The position numbers and the translations under genes were made by a program. Below the pieces are notes generated by a model. That model did not search any database, was not told the DNA's origin, and saw only the letters and a program-made list of their open reading frames with translations. From an uncultured Pelagibacteraceae bacterium (GTDB lineage Bacteria > Pseudomonadota > Alphaproteobacteria > Pelagibacterales > Pelagibacteraceae), in NCBI GenBank assembly GCA_902555275.1, contig CACDRY010000002.1, forward strand, positions 118,388-182,387: a stretch of DNA of 64,000 nucleotides, written 5' to 3'. Positions 52,393 to 61,023 of this stretch are shown piece after piece; the stretch's first letter is position 1, and the number at the start of each line of letters is the position of its first letter.

Positions 52393-53443
52393 TTTTGTAA
52401 TAATTGGTGGAGGTTGTGCAGGATTATCTTTAGCATATGAATTAGAGACCAATAACAAGTTAAAAAATAAAACTTTAGCTATTATTGAGCCAAGAGATGA
52501 ATATAAAAAAGATAAAACTTGGTCTTTTTGGAAAACATTCCCACATAATTTTGAGGATTGTGTAAAAAAAAATTGGAAACATTTCTCTATAAATGTTCCT
52601 CAAAAAACTAGACATCTAGAGTGCGATAATTATCAGTATCAAAGTATTGATAGTGGGTTATTTTATGAGAAGATAAACAACAAATTAAAAGAAAATAAAA
52701 ATATTTCATTTCACAAAAATGATCAAAATATAAATTTTGATAACTCTTTAGTATTTAATAGTGTTCTAAATTTAGATAATCAAAACTCTGGTCTTTGGCA
52801 ACATTTCTGTGGGATAGAAATAGAGACAAAAAAGGAATTTTTTGATGAAGAAATGATGAATCTAATGGATTTTGATTGTGAGCAGAGAGGAAGTGTTCAT
52901 TTTTTTTATACACTTCCGTATTCAAAAAAGACAGCATTAGTTGAAACAACTTGGTTATCTGAAATGAATGACGACTCCCAAAAAGATTATGATCATCAAA
53001 TTAAACATTATATTGAGAATAATCTAAAAATAAAAGATTATAAGATTACATACAAAGAAGTGGGTAAAATACCTCTTTTTTACCCAATAATTGAACAAGC
53101 AAAAAATAAAATTAATATTGGAACAGCTGGTGGTATGACAAGGTTAAGTACTGGTTATACTTTTTTAAATATTCAAGAACAAAGTAAATATATAAGGGAA
53201 AATATCGAAAACATAAGTAAATTGAAAACTTTTCAAATTAAAAAAAAATATCAATTTCTTGATAATATTTTTTTAAATGTTCTGAAAAATAATCCAAACA
53301 AGATGCCAAATATTTTTTTTAGGATGTTTAACAACAAATCTAATACTGTTATAAAATTTTTGTCCAATAAAAGTAATTTTTTTGAAGATTTATCAATAAT
53401 ATCAAAAATGCCTAAATGGATTTTTATAAAATCACTTTTTTAA
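52379..53443 (+). CDS. crtY: Lycopene beta-cyclase (CrtY type)
   Basis: FVIIGGGCAGLSLAYEL, KTWSFW, GTAGGMTRLSTGYTF. Confidence 0.93.
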   Translation: MKDFDFVIIGGGCAGLSLAYELETNNKLKNKTLAIIEPRDEYKKDKTWSFWKTFPHNFEDCVKKNWKHFSINVPQKTRHLECDNYQYQSIDSGLFYEKINNKLKENKNISFHKNDQNINFDNSLVFNSVLNLDNQNSGLWQHFCGIEIETKKEFFDEEMMNLMDFDCEQRGSVHFFYTLPYSKKTALVETTWLSEMNDDSQKDYDHQIKHYIENNLKIKDYKITYKEVGKIPLFYPIIEQAKNKINIGTAGGMTRLSTGYTFLNIQEQSKYIRENIENISKLKTFQIKKKYQFLDNIFLNVLKNNPNKMPNIFFRMFNNKSNTVIKFLSNKSNFFEDLSIISKMPKWIFIKSLF

Positions 53444-53448
53444 ATTAA

Positions 53449-54342
53449 ATGATTAAAATTAATTTTTACCACTCTTTAATTTTTTTTAATTTATGTATAC
53501 TTTTATCTGGCATAGAGTATCTGAGAGAAGGCAGTTTCTTGATAATTTCATTGTTTTTAATTTTAACAATTGGAATATCTCATGGCTCTCTGGATCATAT
53601 TAAAGGTAAGAAACTAATTAAATACTTTGGATATAAATCAATGAGTATTTTTTATTTGAGTTATTTAATTACTGGTGCAGTTATAATATTGATTTGGTTA
53701 TTATTTCCAAAATCATTACTTTTATTGTTTTTAATTATTGCTGCTTTTCATTTTGGTAAAGAGGACTCTGAATTTATTAATCAAAAGAAAAACTTTGAAT
53801 TAATTTATTTTTTTAAAGGATCATTAATAATTACCTCACCCTTATTTTTTCATAAAGAAGAGACAATTGCAATATTCGAGACATTAAATTTTAATATTTC
53901 AAATAATTTAATGATATCTGACGAGATATTATTCGTACTTGTACTTTTATCTTTGATCTCTGGGATTATTTTATCATTTAAAAAAAATATTGAAGTTAAA
54001 TCATTGTTGTTAATGGATTATTTATCGATAATAATTCTAAATTATTTTCTTAATCCAATAATTGCTTTTACGATTTACTTTTGCTTTCTGCATTCTATTA
54101 GGCACTCGATTTCTTTGATCAGAGAAATAAATAAAAATTTGACAAAAGGTTTACCAATATTCATTAAAAAAGCCCTTCCACTAACAATTTTGACAATTTT
54201 AGGATATATTATTTCAATATCAGTTCTAAGTAATTATAACGAATTTAACGAAACTATATATCGGGTTATTTTTATTGGATTGGCCTCATTAACTTTTCCA
54301 CATATATTGCTTGAATATTTAATTGAAAAAAATGAGCAATAA
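53449..54342 (+). CDS. blh: Brp/Blh-family beta-carotene 15,15'-dioxygenase (retinal-forming)
   Basis: Multi-TM, GISHGSLDHIKGKK, AAFHFGKEDSEF, CFLHSIRHS conserved His motifs; follows crtY. Confidence 0.9.
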   Translation: MIKINFYHSLIFFNLCILLSGIEYLREGSFLIISLFLILTIGISHGSLDHIKGKKLIKYFGYKSMSIFYLSYLITGAVIILIWLLFPKSLLLLFLIIAAFHFGKEDSEFINQKKNFELIYFFKGSLIITSPLFFHKEETIAIFETLNFNISNNLMISDEILFVLVLLSLISGIILSFKKNIEVKSLLLMDYLSIIILNYFLNPIIAFTIYFCFLHSIRHSISLIREINKNLTKGLPIFIKKALPLTILTILGYIISISVLSNYNEFNETIYRVIFIGLASLTFPHILLEYLIEKNEQ

Positions 54343-54505
54343 AAATATTAATTTAATTGGTTGGATTTTATTCATTATTTCTGCATTAGGTTTTATCATA
54401 TCAAGTGTAGGAAGTTTTTGGGCTATGTTTGGCAGTCTTTTTTTTCTAGTTGCGTGTATTGTTTTTTTAATCCCTTTTTTTAGAAAGCACGAGAGTGAAA
54501 AATAA
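54332..54505 (+). CDS. Small two-TM hypothetical protein between blh and ispH
   Basis: MSNKNINLIGWILFIISALGFIISSVGSFWAMFGSLFFLVACIVFLIPFFRKHESEK; overlaps both neighbours. Confidence 0.7.
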   Translation: MSNKNINLIGWILFIISALGFIISSVGSFWAMFGSLFFLVACIVFLIPFFRKHESEK

Positions 54506-55439
54506 TCATATAAAAATACTTTTAGCAGCTCCGAGAGGATTTTGTGCCGGTGTTGACAGAGCAATTGAAATTGTCAAGAAAAGCATAGAAAAATATGGTG
54601 CCCCTGTATATGTAAGACATGAAATAGTTCATAACAAGCACGTAGTAGATAGCTTAAAAAAAATTGGTGCAATATTTGTTGAGGAAATTGATGAAATTGA
54701 AGATAAAACAAGGCCTGTTATCTTTTCAGCTCATGGTGTACCAAAATCTGTTCCTCAAGAAGCAGAAAGTTTAAACATGATTTTTGTTGATGCGACATGT
54801 CCATTGGTATCTAAAGTTCACAGAGAAGCAGAAAATTTAAATAAAAAAGATGTTCAAGTTTTGCTTATAGGTCATAAAAACCATCCAGAAGTAATTGGCA
54901 CAATGGGCCAAGTAGCTAGTGGAAAGATTGATCTTATTGAAACTATAGATGACGCAAAAAATTATCAAAGAGGTAAAAACGATAAACTTGCTTATATTAC
55001 ACAAACAACATTATCGGTTGATGATACTAAAGATATTATAAATGTTTTAAAAGAACGCTTTCCTGATATTCACGAGCCAAAAAAAGATGATATTTGTTAC
55101 GCAACAACAAATAGACAAGCAGCAGTCAAAAAAATTGCAAAAGACTGTGATAATCTTTTTGTAATTGGAAGTAGGAATTCTTCTAACTCAGTTAGATTAG
55201 TGGAAGTAGCTCAAAATAATGGATGTGAAAATGCTGAATTAATTCATTCTGAAAGCAGCTTTCCACTTGAAAAAATATCTAAATGCAAAACAATAGGTGT
55301 TTCATCTGGTGCCTCAGCTCCTGAAGTATTAGTTAATGAATTCATAGAAAATATTAAAAAAAAATTTACAGTAGAAATAGAGGAAGTTGAAATAGTCAAA
55401 GAAGACGTAACATTTAAAATCCCAGGAAAATTAAATTAA
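54495..55439 (+). CDS. ispH: 4-hydroxy-3-methylbut-2-enyl diphosphate reductase
   Basis: LLAAPRGFCAGVDRAIEIV, DATCPLVSKVHREA, CYATTNRQAAV. Confidence 0.97.
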   Translation: MKNNHIKILLAAPRGFCAGVDRAIEIVKKSIEKYGAPVYVRHEIVHNKHVVDSLKKIGAIFVEEIDEIEDKTRPVIFSAHGVPKSVPQEAESLNMIFVDATCPLVSKVHREAENLNKKDVQVLLIGHKNHPEVIGTMGQVASGKIDLIETIDDAKNYQRGKNDKLAYITQTTLSVDDTKDIINVLKERFPDIHEPKKDDICYATTNRQAAVKKIAKDCDNLFVIGSRNSSNSVRLVEVAQNNGCENAELIHSESSFPLEKISKCKTIGVSSGASAPEVLVNEFIENIKKKFTVEIEEVEIVKEDVTFKIPGKLN

Positions 55440-56404
55440 TGGCTGTATATACAAGGATAAATCAGAGCGATTTAAGCTTGATCGAAAAAAACTTTAATAT
55501 TGGTAAAATCGTGTCTTTTTCAGGCATAAAAAAAGGAATTGAAAATACTAATTACCTAATAAAAACAAATAAAAAAAAAATAATACTGACTATATTTGAA
55601 AAAAGAGTTCAAAAAAGAGATTTACCTTTTTTTATGAACCTTATGTTTGGTTTATCAAAAAATAAAATCAAATGTCCAGAGCCAATAAAAAATAAAAAAG
55701 GGAAATATTTATTCAAAATTAAAAATAAAACTGCATGTTTGGTAAGTTTTTTAAAAGGAAAAGATAAAAATAAACTAAAAACTAATGACTGTTTTCAAGT
55801 TGGAAAAAATGCTGCTATGTTACATTTGGCTGCTAAAAAATTAAAATTATACAGAAAAAATTCACTATCAATAAATTCCTGGGGACCTTTGCTCAGCAGA
55901 ATTGATCAAAGAATTAATAAACTTTCAAATAATTTAATTAAGACCATGAAAACTGATTTAATTGATATTAAGAAAAAATGGCCAAAAAATATGCCAAATG
56001 GAATAATTCATAGTGATCTTTTTATTGATAATATTTTTTTCTTTAAAAAAAAATATTACGGTTTTATTGATTTTTATTTTTCTGCAAATGATTTCTTAGC
56101 TTATGAATTAGCCACATGTGTAAATGCATTATGTTTTAAGAAAAGAAATAAAGTTTTTGTGCTAGACAAAAGTAAATCTGCTCAATTATTAAGAGGTTAC
56201 CAATCAATACGTAAACTTACTATCAAAGAAAAGAGTAATTTTAATACTTTATGTAGAGGATCAGCTTTAAGATATCTTCTTACAAGATCATATGATTACC
56301 TAAATACTCCAAAAAAGGCATTGATAAAAATAAAAGATCCAAAAGAATATTTAGATAAATTAAATTATCATAGAAAATTAAATTCTTTTAAGGATTATGG
56401 CTAA
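55439..56404 (+). CDS. thrB: Homoserine kinase, ThrB2 / aminoglycoside phosphotransferase fold
   Basis: GIENTNYLIKTN, NGIIHSDLFIDNIFF, GFIDFYFSANDFLAYELA. Confidence 0.93.
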   Translation: MAVYTRINQSDLSLIEKNFNIGKIVSFSGIKKGIENTNYLIKTNKKKIILTIFEKRVQKRDLPFFMNLMFGLSKNKIKCPEPIKNKKGKYLFKIKNKTACLVSFLKGKDKNKLKTNDCFQVGKNAAMLHLAAKKLKLYRKNSLSINSWGPLLSRIDQRINKLSNNLIKTMKTDLIDIKKKWPKNMPNGIIHSDLFIDNIFFFKKKYYGFIDFYFSANDFLAYELATCVNALCFKKRNKVFVLDKSKSAQLLRGYQSIRKLTIKEKSNFNTLCRGSALRYLLTRSYDYLNTPKKALIKIKDPKEYLDKLNYHRKLNSFKDYG

Positions 56405-56826
56405 TGATAAAAATCTATACTGATGGATCGTGCTTGGGTAATCCAGGAAATGGTGGATGGGCTGCAATTATTATAGATGATAAAAAGAAGACCCATATAA
56501 GAGGAAGCAAAAAAGATACCACAAATAATCAAATGGAATTACTTGCTCCAATAAAAGCTCTTAAAAAAATTCCTAAAGGAAGTAATGTACAGATTTTCAC
56601 AGACTCTAGATATGTAAAATCAGGAATAACAGAGTGGATACATAACTGGAAAAAAAATGGTTGGAAAACTGCAAATAAACAACCTGTAAAAAATAAAGAC
56701 CTATGGTCTGAATTGGATCTTTTGACTAATGAATTTAAAATAAAATGGATTTGGGTGAAGGGTCACTCAACAGATTCTTTAAACAATGAAGTAGATTTAA
56801 TCGCTAGAGAAGCTGCAAATTTATAA
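56404..56826 (+). CDS. rnhA: Ribonuclease HI
   Basis: IYTDGSCLGNPGNGGWAAII, NNQMELLAPIKAL, TDSRYVKSGITEWI, VKGHSTDSLNNEVD. Confidence 0.97.
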   Translation: MIKIYTDGSCLGNPGNGGWAAIIIDDKKKTHIRGSKKDTTNNQMELLAPIKALKKIPKGSNVQIFTDSRYVKSGITEWIHNWKKNGWKTANKQPVKNKDLWSELDLLTNEFKIKWIWVKGHSTDSLNNEVDLIAREAANL

Positions 56827-56858
56827 AAGGGCACCTGGCAACAGAACTGCACTTCTTG

Positions 56859-57344
56859 CTAAATAATATCTAAAATTCCCTCTGCTGAAGATATTCCACA
56901 ATTTTTAGTTTCTTCTTCTTCTTGAATATTTTGCACTTTAAGATTTTCAATAATCATTGCATAACGGCTTGATCTCATACCCATACCTTTTGAATTTCTA
57001 TCAACTTCAGCACCAATTAGCTTTGTAAATGATAAATAAGGATCAGCTAACATAGTTATATTTTCTCCTATATTATTCGCCTCACCCCAAGCATTCATTA
57101 CATAGGGGTCATTTACTGCTAAGCAAAATATTTTATCAATACCTTTATCTAAGATTTGTTGGGCATTTTTAACATAACCCGGCAAGTGAAATTTAGAGCA
57201 TGTAGCTGTGAATGCACCAGGTAAACCAAATAATATTATTTTTTTTGATCCTAAAACCTCAGATACATTTTGCTCTTTAGGTTCTCCATCAGCTAAATGG
57301 AAGATTTTTACATCTGGGATTTGATCATTAACTTTTAGCTTCAT
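56859..57344 (-). CDS. Peroxiredoxin (Prx5/AhpC-TSA-like redoxin)
   Basis: GLPGAFTATCSKFHLPGYV active site. Confidence 0.93.
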   Translation of the reverse strand: MKLKVNDQIPDVKIFHLADGEPKEQNVSEVLGSKKIILFGLPGAFTATCSKFHLPGYVKNAQQILDKGIDKIFCLAVNDPYVMNAWGEANNIGENITMLADPYLSFTKLIGAEVDRNSKGMGMRSSRYAMIIENLKVQNIQEEEETKNCGISSAEGILDII

Positions 57345-58711
57345 AATTTACTTTTAACAAAATTTTTTACTGCCTCTATATCATTTTTTAATAGTTGAAA
57401 ATTTTCATCTTTACTATGAACATATTGAAGCTCCTTAGGCAGTTCTTCATGTTTGTTTATTGCATTATCGGTAGCAGCTGGAAATTTACATGGATGAGCA
57501 GTAGATAATACTACACAGTCCCTAAAATTAAGCTTATTTGCAGCCCCTACTCCAACTGCAGTATGGGGATCTAATATGATATCATTTTTCTCGAAATTTT
57601 TCTTTATAATTTCTAAAGTTTCATTTTCATTACAACTTTCTGAAATAAAATCTTTTTGAATGATATCCAAGTTTAATTTTTCTATTTTATATTCATTTTG
57701 CTTAACTTTCTTCATTATATCTAATGTAATATCGGAATTAGAATTATTCACATAATAAATTAATCTTTCAAAATTACTCGCTAATTGAATATCCATACTT
57801 GGAGAAAGTGTTTCTTTTACTTTTTTTGAAACATAATCACCATTTGAGATTGCTCGATGTAAAATATCATTCTCATTTGTTGCAACAATAAGTTTATCTA
57901 TCGGCAATCCCATTTCTTTTGCAAGATATCCTGCAAAAACATCTCCAAAATTTCCAGTTGGCACTGAAAAGGAAATTGGTTTATCACCACCAATTTTAAA
58001 ATAAGTGTAAAAATAATAAACTGCTTGAGCAATTATTCTTGCCCAATTAATAGAATTAACCCCTGACATATTTATTGATTTAGAAAAATCTAAATCTGAA
58101 AACATTTGTTTAACAATATTTTGGCAATCATCAAAATTTCCATCAATTGCAATATTGAAAACATTTTCATCCTCAACTGTTGTCATTAATTTTCTTTGTA
58201 CTGGTGAAATTCTATTATTAGGATGTAAAACAAAAATATTTAAGTTTGATTTTCCCTTAATTGCGTCAATAGCAGCTGCACCTGTATCGCCAGATGTTGC
58301 CACAACAATATTAATTTTTTTATCATTCTTACTTAAATAATATTCATACAAGTTACCAATAAACTGCATTGCTACATCTTTAAAAGCTAATGTAGGGCCA
58401 TGAAATAACTCTAATAATTTGAGATCTCCAATATTTGATATTTTAACAACCTCTTTTTCTCTAAAAGTTGAATAAGATTTTTTAATTAATGATGAAAGAT
58501 CATCTTTTGAAATAAAGTCTGATGAAAATTGATTGATTATTTCGGTAGATAAATCATTATAATTAAGGTTTTTAAGCTTTGACAATTCATCTGAGCTAAA
58601 TTTTTTTAAAGATGTAGGCACATAAAGTCCGCCATCATCGGCAAGGCCTTTGATGAAAACCTCTTCAAAACTATATTCCTTAGAATTATCTCTTGTGCTT
58701 ACGTATCTCAT
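57341..58711 (-). CDS. thrC: Threonine synthase
   Basis: HGPTLAFKDVAMQFIGNL, SGDTGAAAIDAIKG, PTGNFGDVFAGYLAKEMGLP. Confidence 0.97.
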   Translation of the reverse strand: MRYVSTRDNSKEYSFEEVFIKGLADDGGLYVPTSLKKFSSDELSKLKNLNYNDLSTEIINQFSSDFISKDDLSSLIKKSYSTFREKEVVKISNIGDLKLLELFHGPTLAFKDVAMQFIGNLYEYYLSKNDKKINIVVATSGDTGAAAIDAIKGKSNLNIFVLHPNNRISPVQRKLMTTVEDENVFNIAIDGNFDDCQNIVKQMFSDLDFSKSINMSGVNSINWARIIAQAVYYFYTYFKIGGDKPISFSVPTGNFGDVFAGYLAKEMGLPIDKLIVATNENDILHRAISNGDYVSKKVKETLSPSMDIQLASNFERLIYYVNNSNSDITLDIMKKVKQNEYKIEKLNLDIIQKDFISESCNENETLEIIKKNFEKNDIILDPHTAVGVGAANKLNFRDCVVLSTAHPCKFPAATDNAINKHEELPKELQYVHSKDENFQLLKNDIEAVKNFVKSKL

Positions 58712-58732
58712 GAATTTTTTTTACCATTTTCC

Positions 58733-58762
58733 TATAAAATAAATAGAATTATTTATTTTATA
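58733..58762 (-). repeat. Perfect AT-only hairpin at the ctaB stop / thrC upstream region
   Basis: TATAAAATAAATA-GAAT-TATTTATTTTATA: 13-bp arms, 4-nt loop. Confidence 0.6.
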
Positions 58763-59667
58763 ATCTGGTCTACCAAAAATAAGACAAAAAGCAAAAATAA
58801 GTAAAAAATTGAGTAAGAAAATACCTTTTTAGCCTTCTTTATTTCAAATTTGTTTTTTTTAAATTTAAGAAGATCATAACAAACATAGTTGTAATAAAAG
58901 GTAAGTAATAATGAAATTATTAAGAATGTTTCACCTGCGAAACCAATATAATAAGGCAAAACAACAATTGGTAACATTATTAAAGAATAAACAAATATAT
59001 TTTTCTTCGTTTCCTCAATACCATTAGTAATAGGAAGCATAGGAATTTTAGCTTTTTGATAATCGTCTGCTTTATAAAGGCTCAATGCCCAAAAATGAGA
59101 TGGGGTCCAAAAGAATATAATTAAGAAAAATGTTATCGGTTCTAATGTTAATGAGTTAGTAGCTATAGTCCAACCTATAACTGGTGGCAATGCACCTGAT
59201 GCACCTCCTATAACAATATTTTGAGGAGTTTTTCTCTTTAACCATATCGTGTAGACAAAGACGTAAAATGCGATCGTTATTGATAATAAGATTGCTGATG
59301 TTAAATTTGAAAAATGATAAAGTCCAACTACAGATACTATCGATAATACTGTTCCAAACAATAAAGCATGTTCCCTGTTGACCTTTCCAGTAGGGATAGG
59401 TCTAAGACAAGTTCTTGTCATTAATTTATCAAGATCAGCCTCATACCACATGTTTAATGCACCAGCTGCACCCGCACCCATTGTTACAAAGAAAATTGCA
59501 ATTACTGCATTTAAAAAAGAAACCGATTCAGGGGCCGTAAGTAACCCAACAGCACAAGTAAAGATGACCAAGGACATTACTCTTGGCTTCATTAGTAATA
59601 ATAAATATTTTGAATAAGAAAAAAAACTTATAGAAACTGATTTTTTTTTAATTGTATTTGCAGTCAC
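58753..59667 (-). CDS. ctaB: Protoheme IX farnesyltransferase (heme O synthase)
   Basis: UbiA-type NMWYEADLDKLMTRTCLRPIPTGKV; cox context. Confidence 0.96.
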   Translation of the reverse strand: MTANTIKKKSVSISFFSYSKYLLLLMKPRVMSLVIFTCAVGLLTAPESVSFLNAVIAIFFVTMGAGAAGALNMWYEADLDKLMTRTCLRPIPTGKVNREHALLFGTVLSIVSVVGLYHFSNLTSAILLSITIAFYVFVYTIWLKRKTPQNIVIGGASGALPPVIGWTIATNSLTLEPITFFLIIFFWTPSHFWALSLYKADDYQKAKIPMLPITNGIEETKKNIFVYSLIMLPIVVLPYYIGFAGETFLIISLLLTFYYNYVCYDLLKFKKNKFEIKKAKKVFSYSIFYLFLLFVLFLVDQIIK

Positions 59668-59669
59668 TA

Positions 59670-59933
59670 TTACTCAACATTAAGTGAAACAAATATTACA
59701 AGTAATATAACGCCTGCTATTAAAATATGATTTCCAAGATCGAAAATACCTACTTTGCTATTTTTCTTATCAATTAATCTTCTACTTAAAGGTATTTGAT
59801 CGTAAGGATTTATTGTAACTTTATCACCTTGTTCTTTTTGGTTTTCAACTTTTACCGAATAACCAAACCAAACAATATAAATAAAAAAAACAAATAAAAT
59901 TAAGAAAAAAGCTAAGTATCCGTAGGCATCCAT
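59670..59933 (-). CDS. Small membrane protein in the cox cluster, unknown function
   Basis: 87 aa, N- and C-terminal TM segments, between ctaB and COX4-like gene. Confidence 0.65.
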   Translation of the reverse strand: MDAYGYLAFFLILFVFFIYIVWFGYSVKVENQKEQGDKVTINPYDQIPLSRRLIDKKNSKVGIFDLGNHILIAGVILLVIFVSLNVE

Positions 59934-59934
59934 A

Positions 59935-60294
59935 TTAAGCTCCCCCTACTACAAAATAAAAAAATCTTGAAAACAGTGTATATTTAAATTCTGCAGTCAT
60001 TAAAAATATAAAACAGGCAATTGCTGTCATTGGCCATAACAGAACATTTACTAAAGCGTATCTTTCCCAAAATAAGTGCATGAAAAAGGCCATAATTAAC
60101 CCTGCTTTTAGAAACATAAAGAATAATATTAATGACCATCTCAACATTCCTTGAAATTGGTACCAGTCAACCATGTAAGAAAAAAAACTTAGAACAAATA
60201 ATAACAACCAAATCCAAAGATAAATCCCTATTTTTTGAGTACTTGTTTGCTCGTCTTTTTTTGTTGTTTCTTCCATTTTGTTAGTCTCTTCCAT
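59935..60294 (-). CDS. Prokaryotic cytochrome c oxidase subunit IV-like protein
   Basis: Three TM segments, FLKAGLIMAFFMHLFWERY motif. Confidence 0.8.
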   Translation of the reverse strand: MEETNKMEETTKKDEQTSTQKIGIYLWIWLLLFVLSFFSYMVDWYQFQGMLRWSLILFFMFLKAGLIMAFFMHLFWERYALVNVLLWPMTAIACFIFLMTAEFKYTLFSRFFYFVVGGA

Positions 60295-60302
60295 ATTTTA
60301 TT

Positions 60303-61013
60303 TTACCACAAATAGAAAAATGCGAAAATGAAAACCCAAACTAGATCTACGAAGTGCCAATAAAGACCTAATATCTCAATTTCAACATAATCCCCTTTCA
60401 TTTTAGTAAACCAGCCTCTTTTTTTGCTCTCATAATGACCAGCAAAAACTTTGTAAGTGTAAATAAATAAGAAAATTACCCCAATAGAGACATGGAAACC
60501 ATGAAAACCTGTTATCATAAAAAAGAAAGAACCAAACTGTGATGCACCAAAAGGATTTCCCCAAGGTCTAACACCTTCATGAATTAATTTAGACCACTCA
60601 AACACTTGCATTCCTACAAAAGTAAGACCACCTACAGCAGTAGCTAGAATTAGCCAACCGCACATTTTACGATTTTTTTCGTAACCATATTTAACTGCTA
60701 AAGCCATTGTTCCACTACTTGTGATCAACACAAAAGTCATTATCGCAATCAGTAGAAGTGGTACAGGTACACCTCCTACATATAAAGAAAAAACCTCACT
60801 CGTATTAGGCCAATCAACAATGGTTGATCCTCTACCTTTCATATAAGAAATTAAAAAACAGCTGAATACAAAAGTATCACTCAATAAAAAGATCCACATC
60901 ATGGCTTTGCCCCAATGCACACCTTTAAACATTGTTTGGTCTGAACCAGTGTCAGACGCCATGCCCTTAAACCCAGGTTTAAGTTCGAAGCCGTCTATTT
61001 TTTGTTCAGACAT
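60303..61013 (-). CDS. coxC: Cytochrome c oxidase subunit III
   Basis: Multi-TM, GFHGFHVSIGVIFLFIYTYKV, YWHFVDLVWVFIFAFFYLW. Confidence 0.95.
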   Translation of the reverse strand: MSEQKIDGFELKPGFKGMASDTGSDQTMFKGVHWGKAMMWIFLLSDTFVFSCFLISYMKGRGSTIVDWPNTSEVFSLYVGGVPVPLLLIAIMTFVLITSSGTMALAVKYGYEKNRKMCGWLILATAVGGLTFVGMQVFEWSKLIHEGVRPWGNPFGASQFGSFFFMITGFHGFHVSIGVIFLFIYTYKVFAGHYESKKRGWFTKMKGDYVEIEILGLYWHFVDLVWVFIFAFFYLW

Positions 61014-61023
61014 TATTTTTCTC

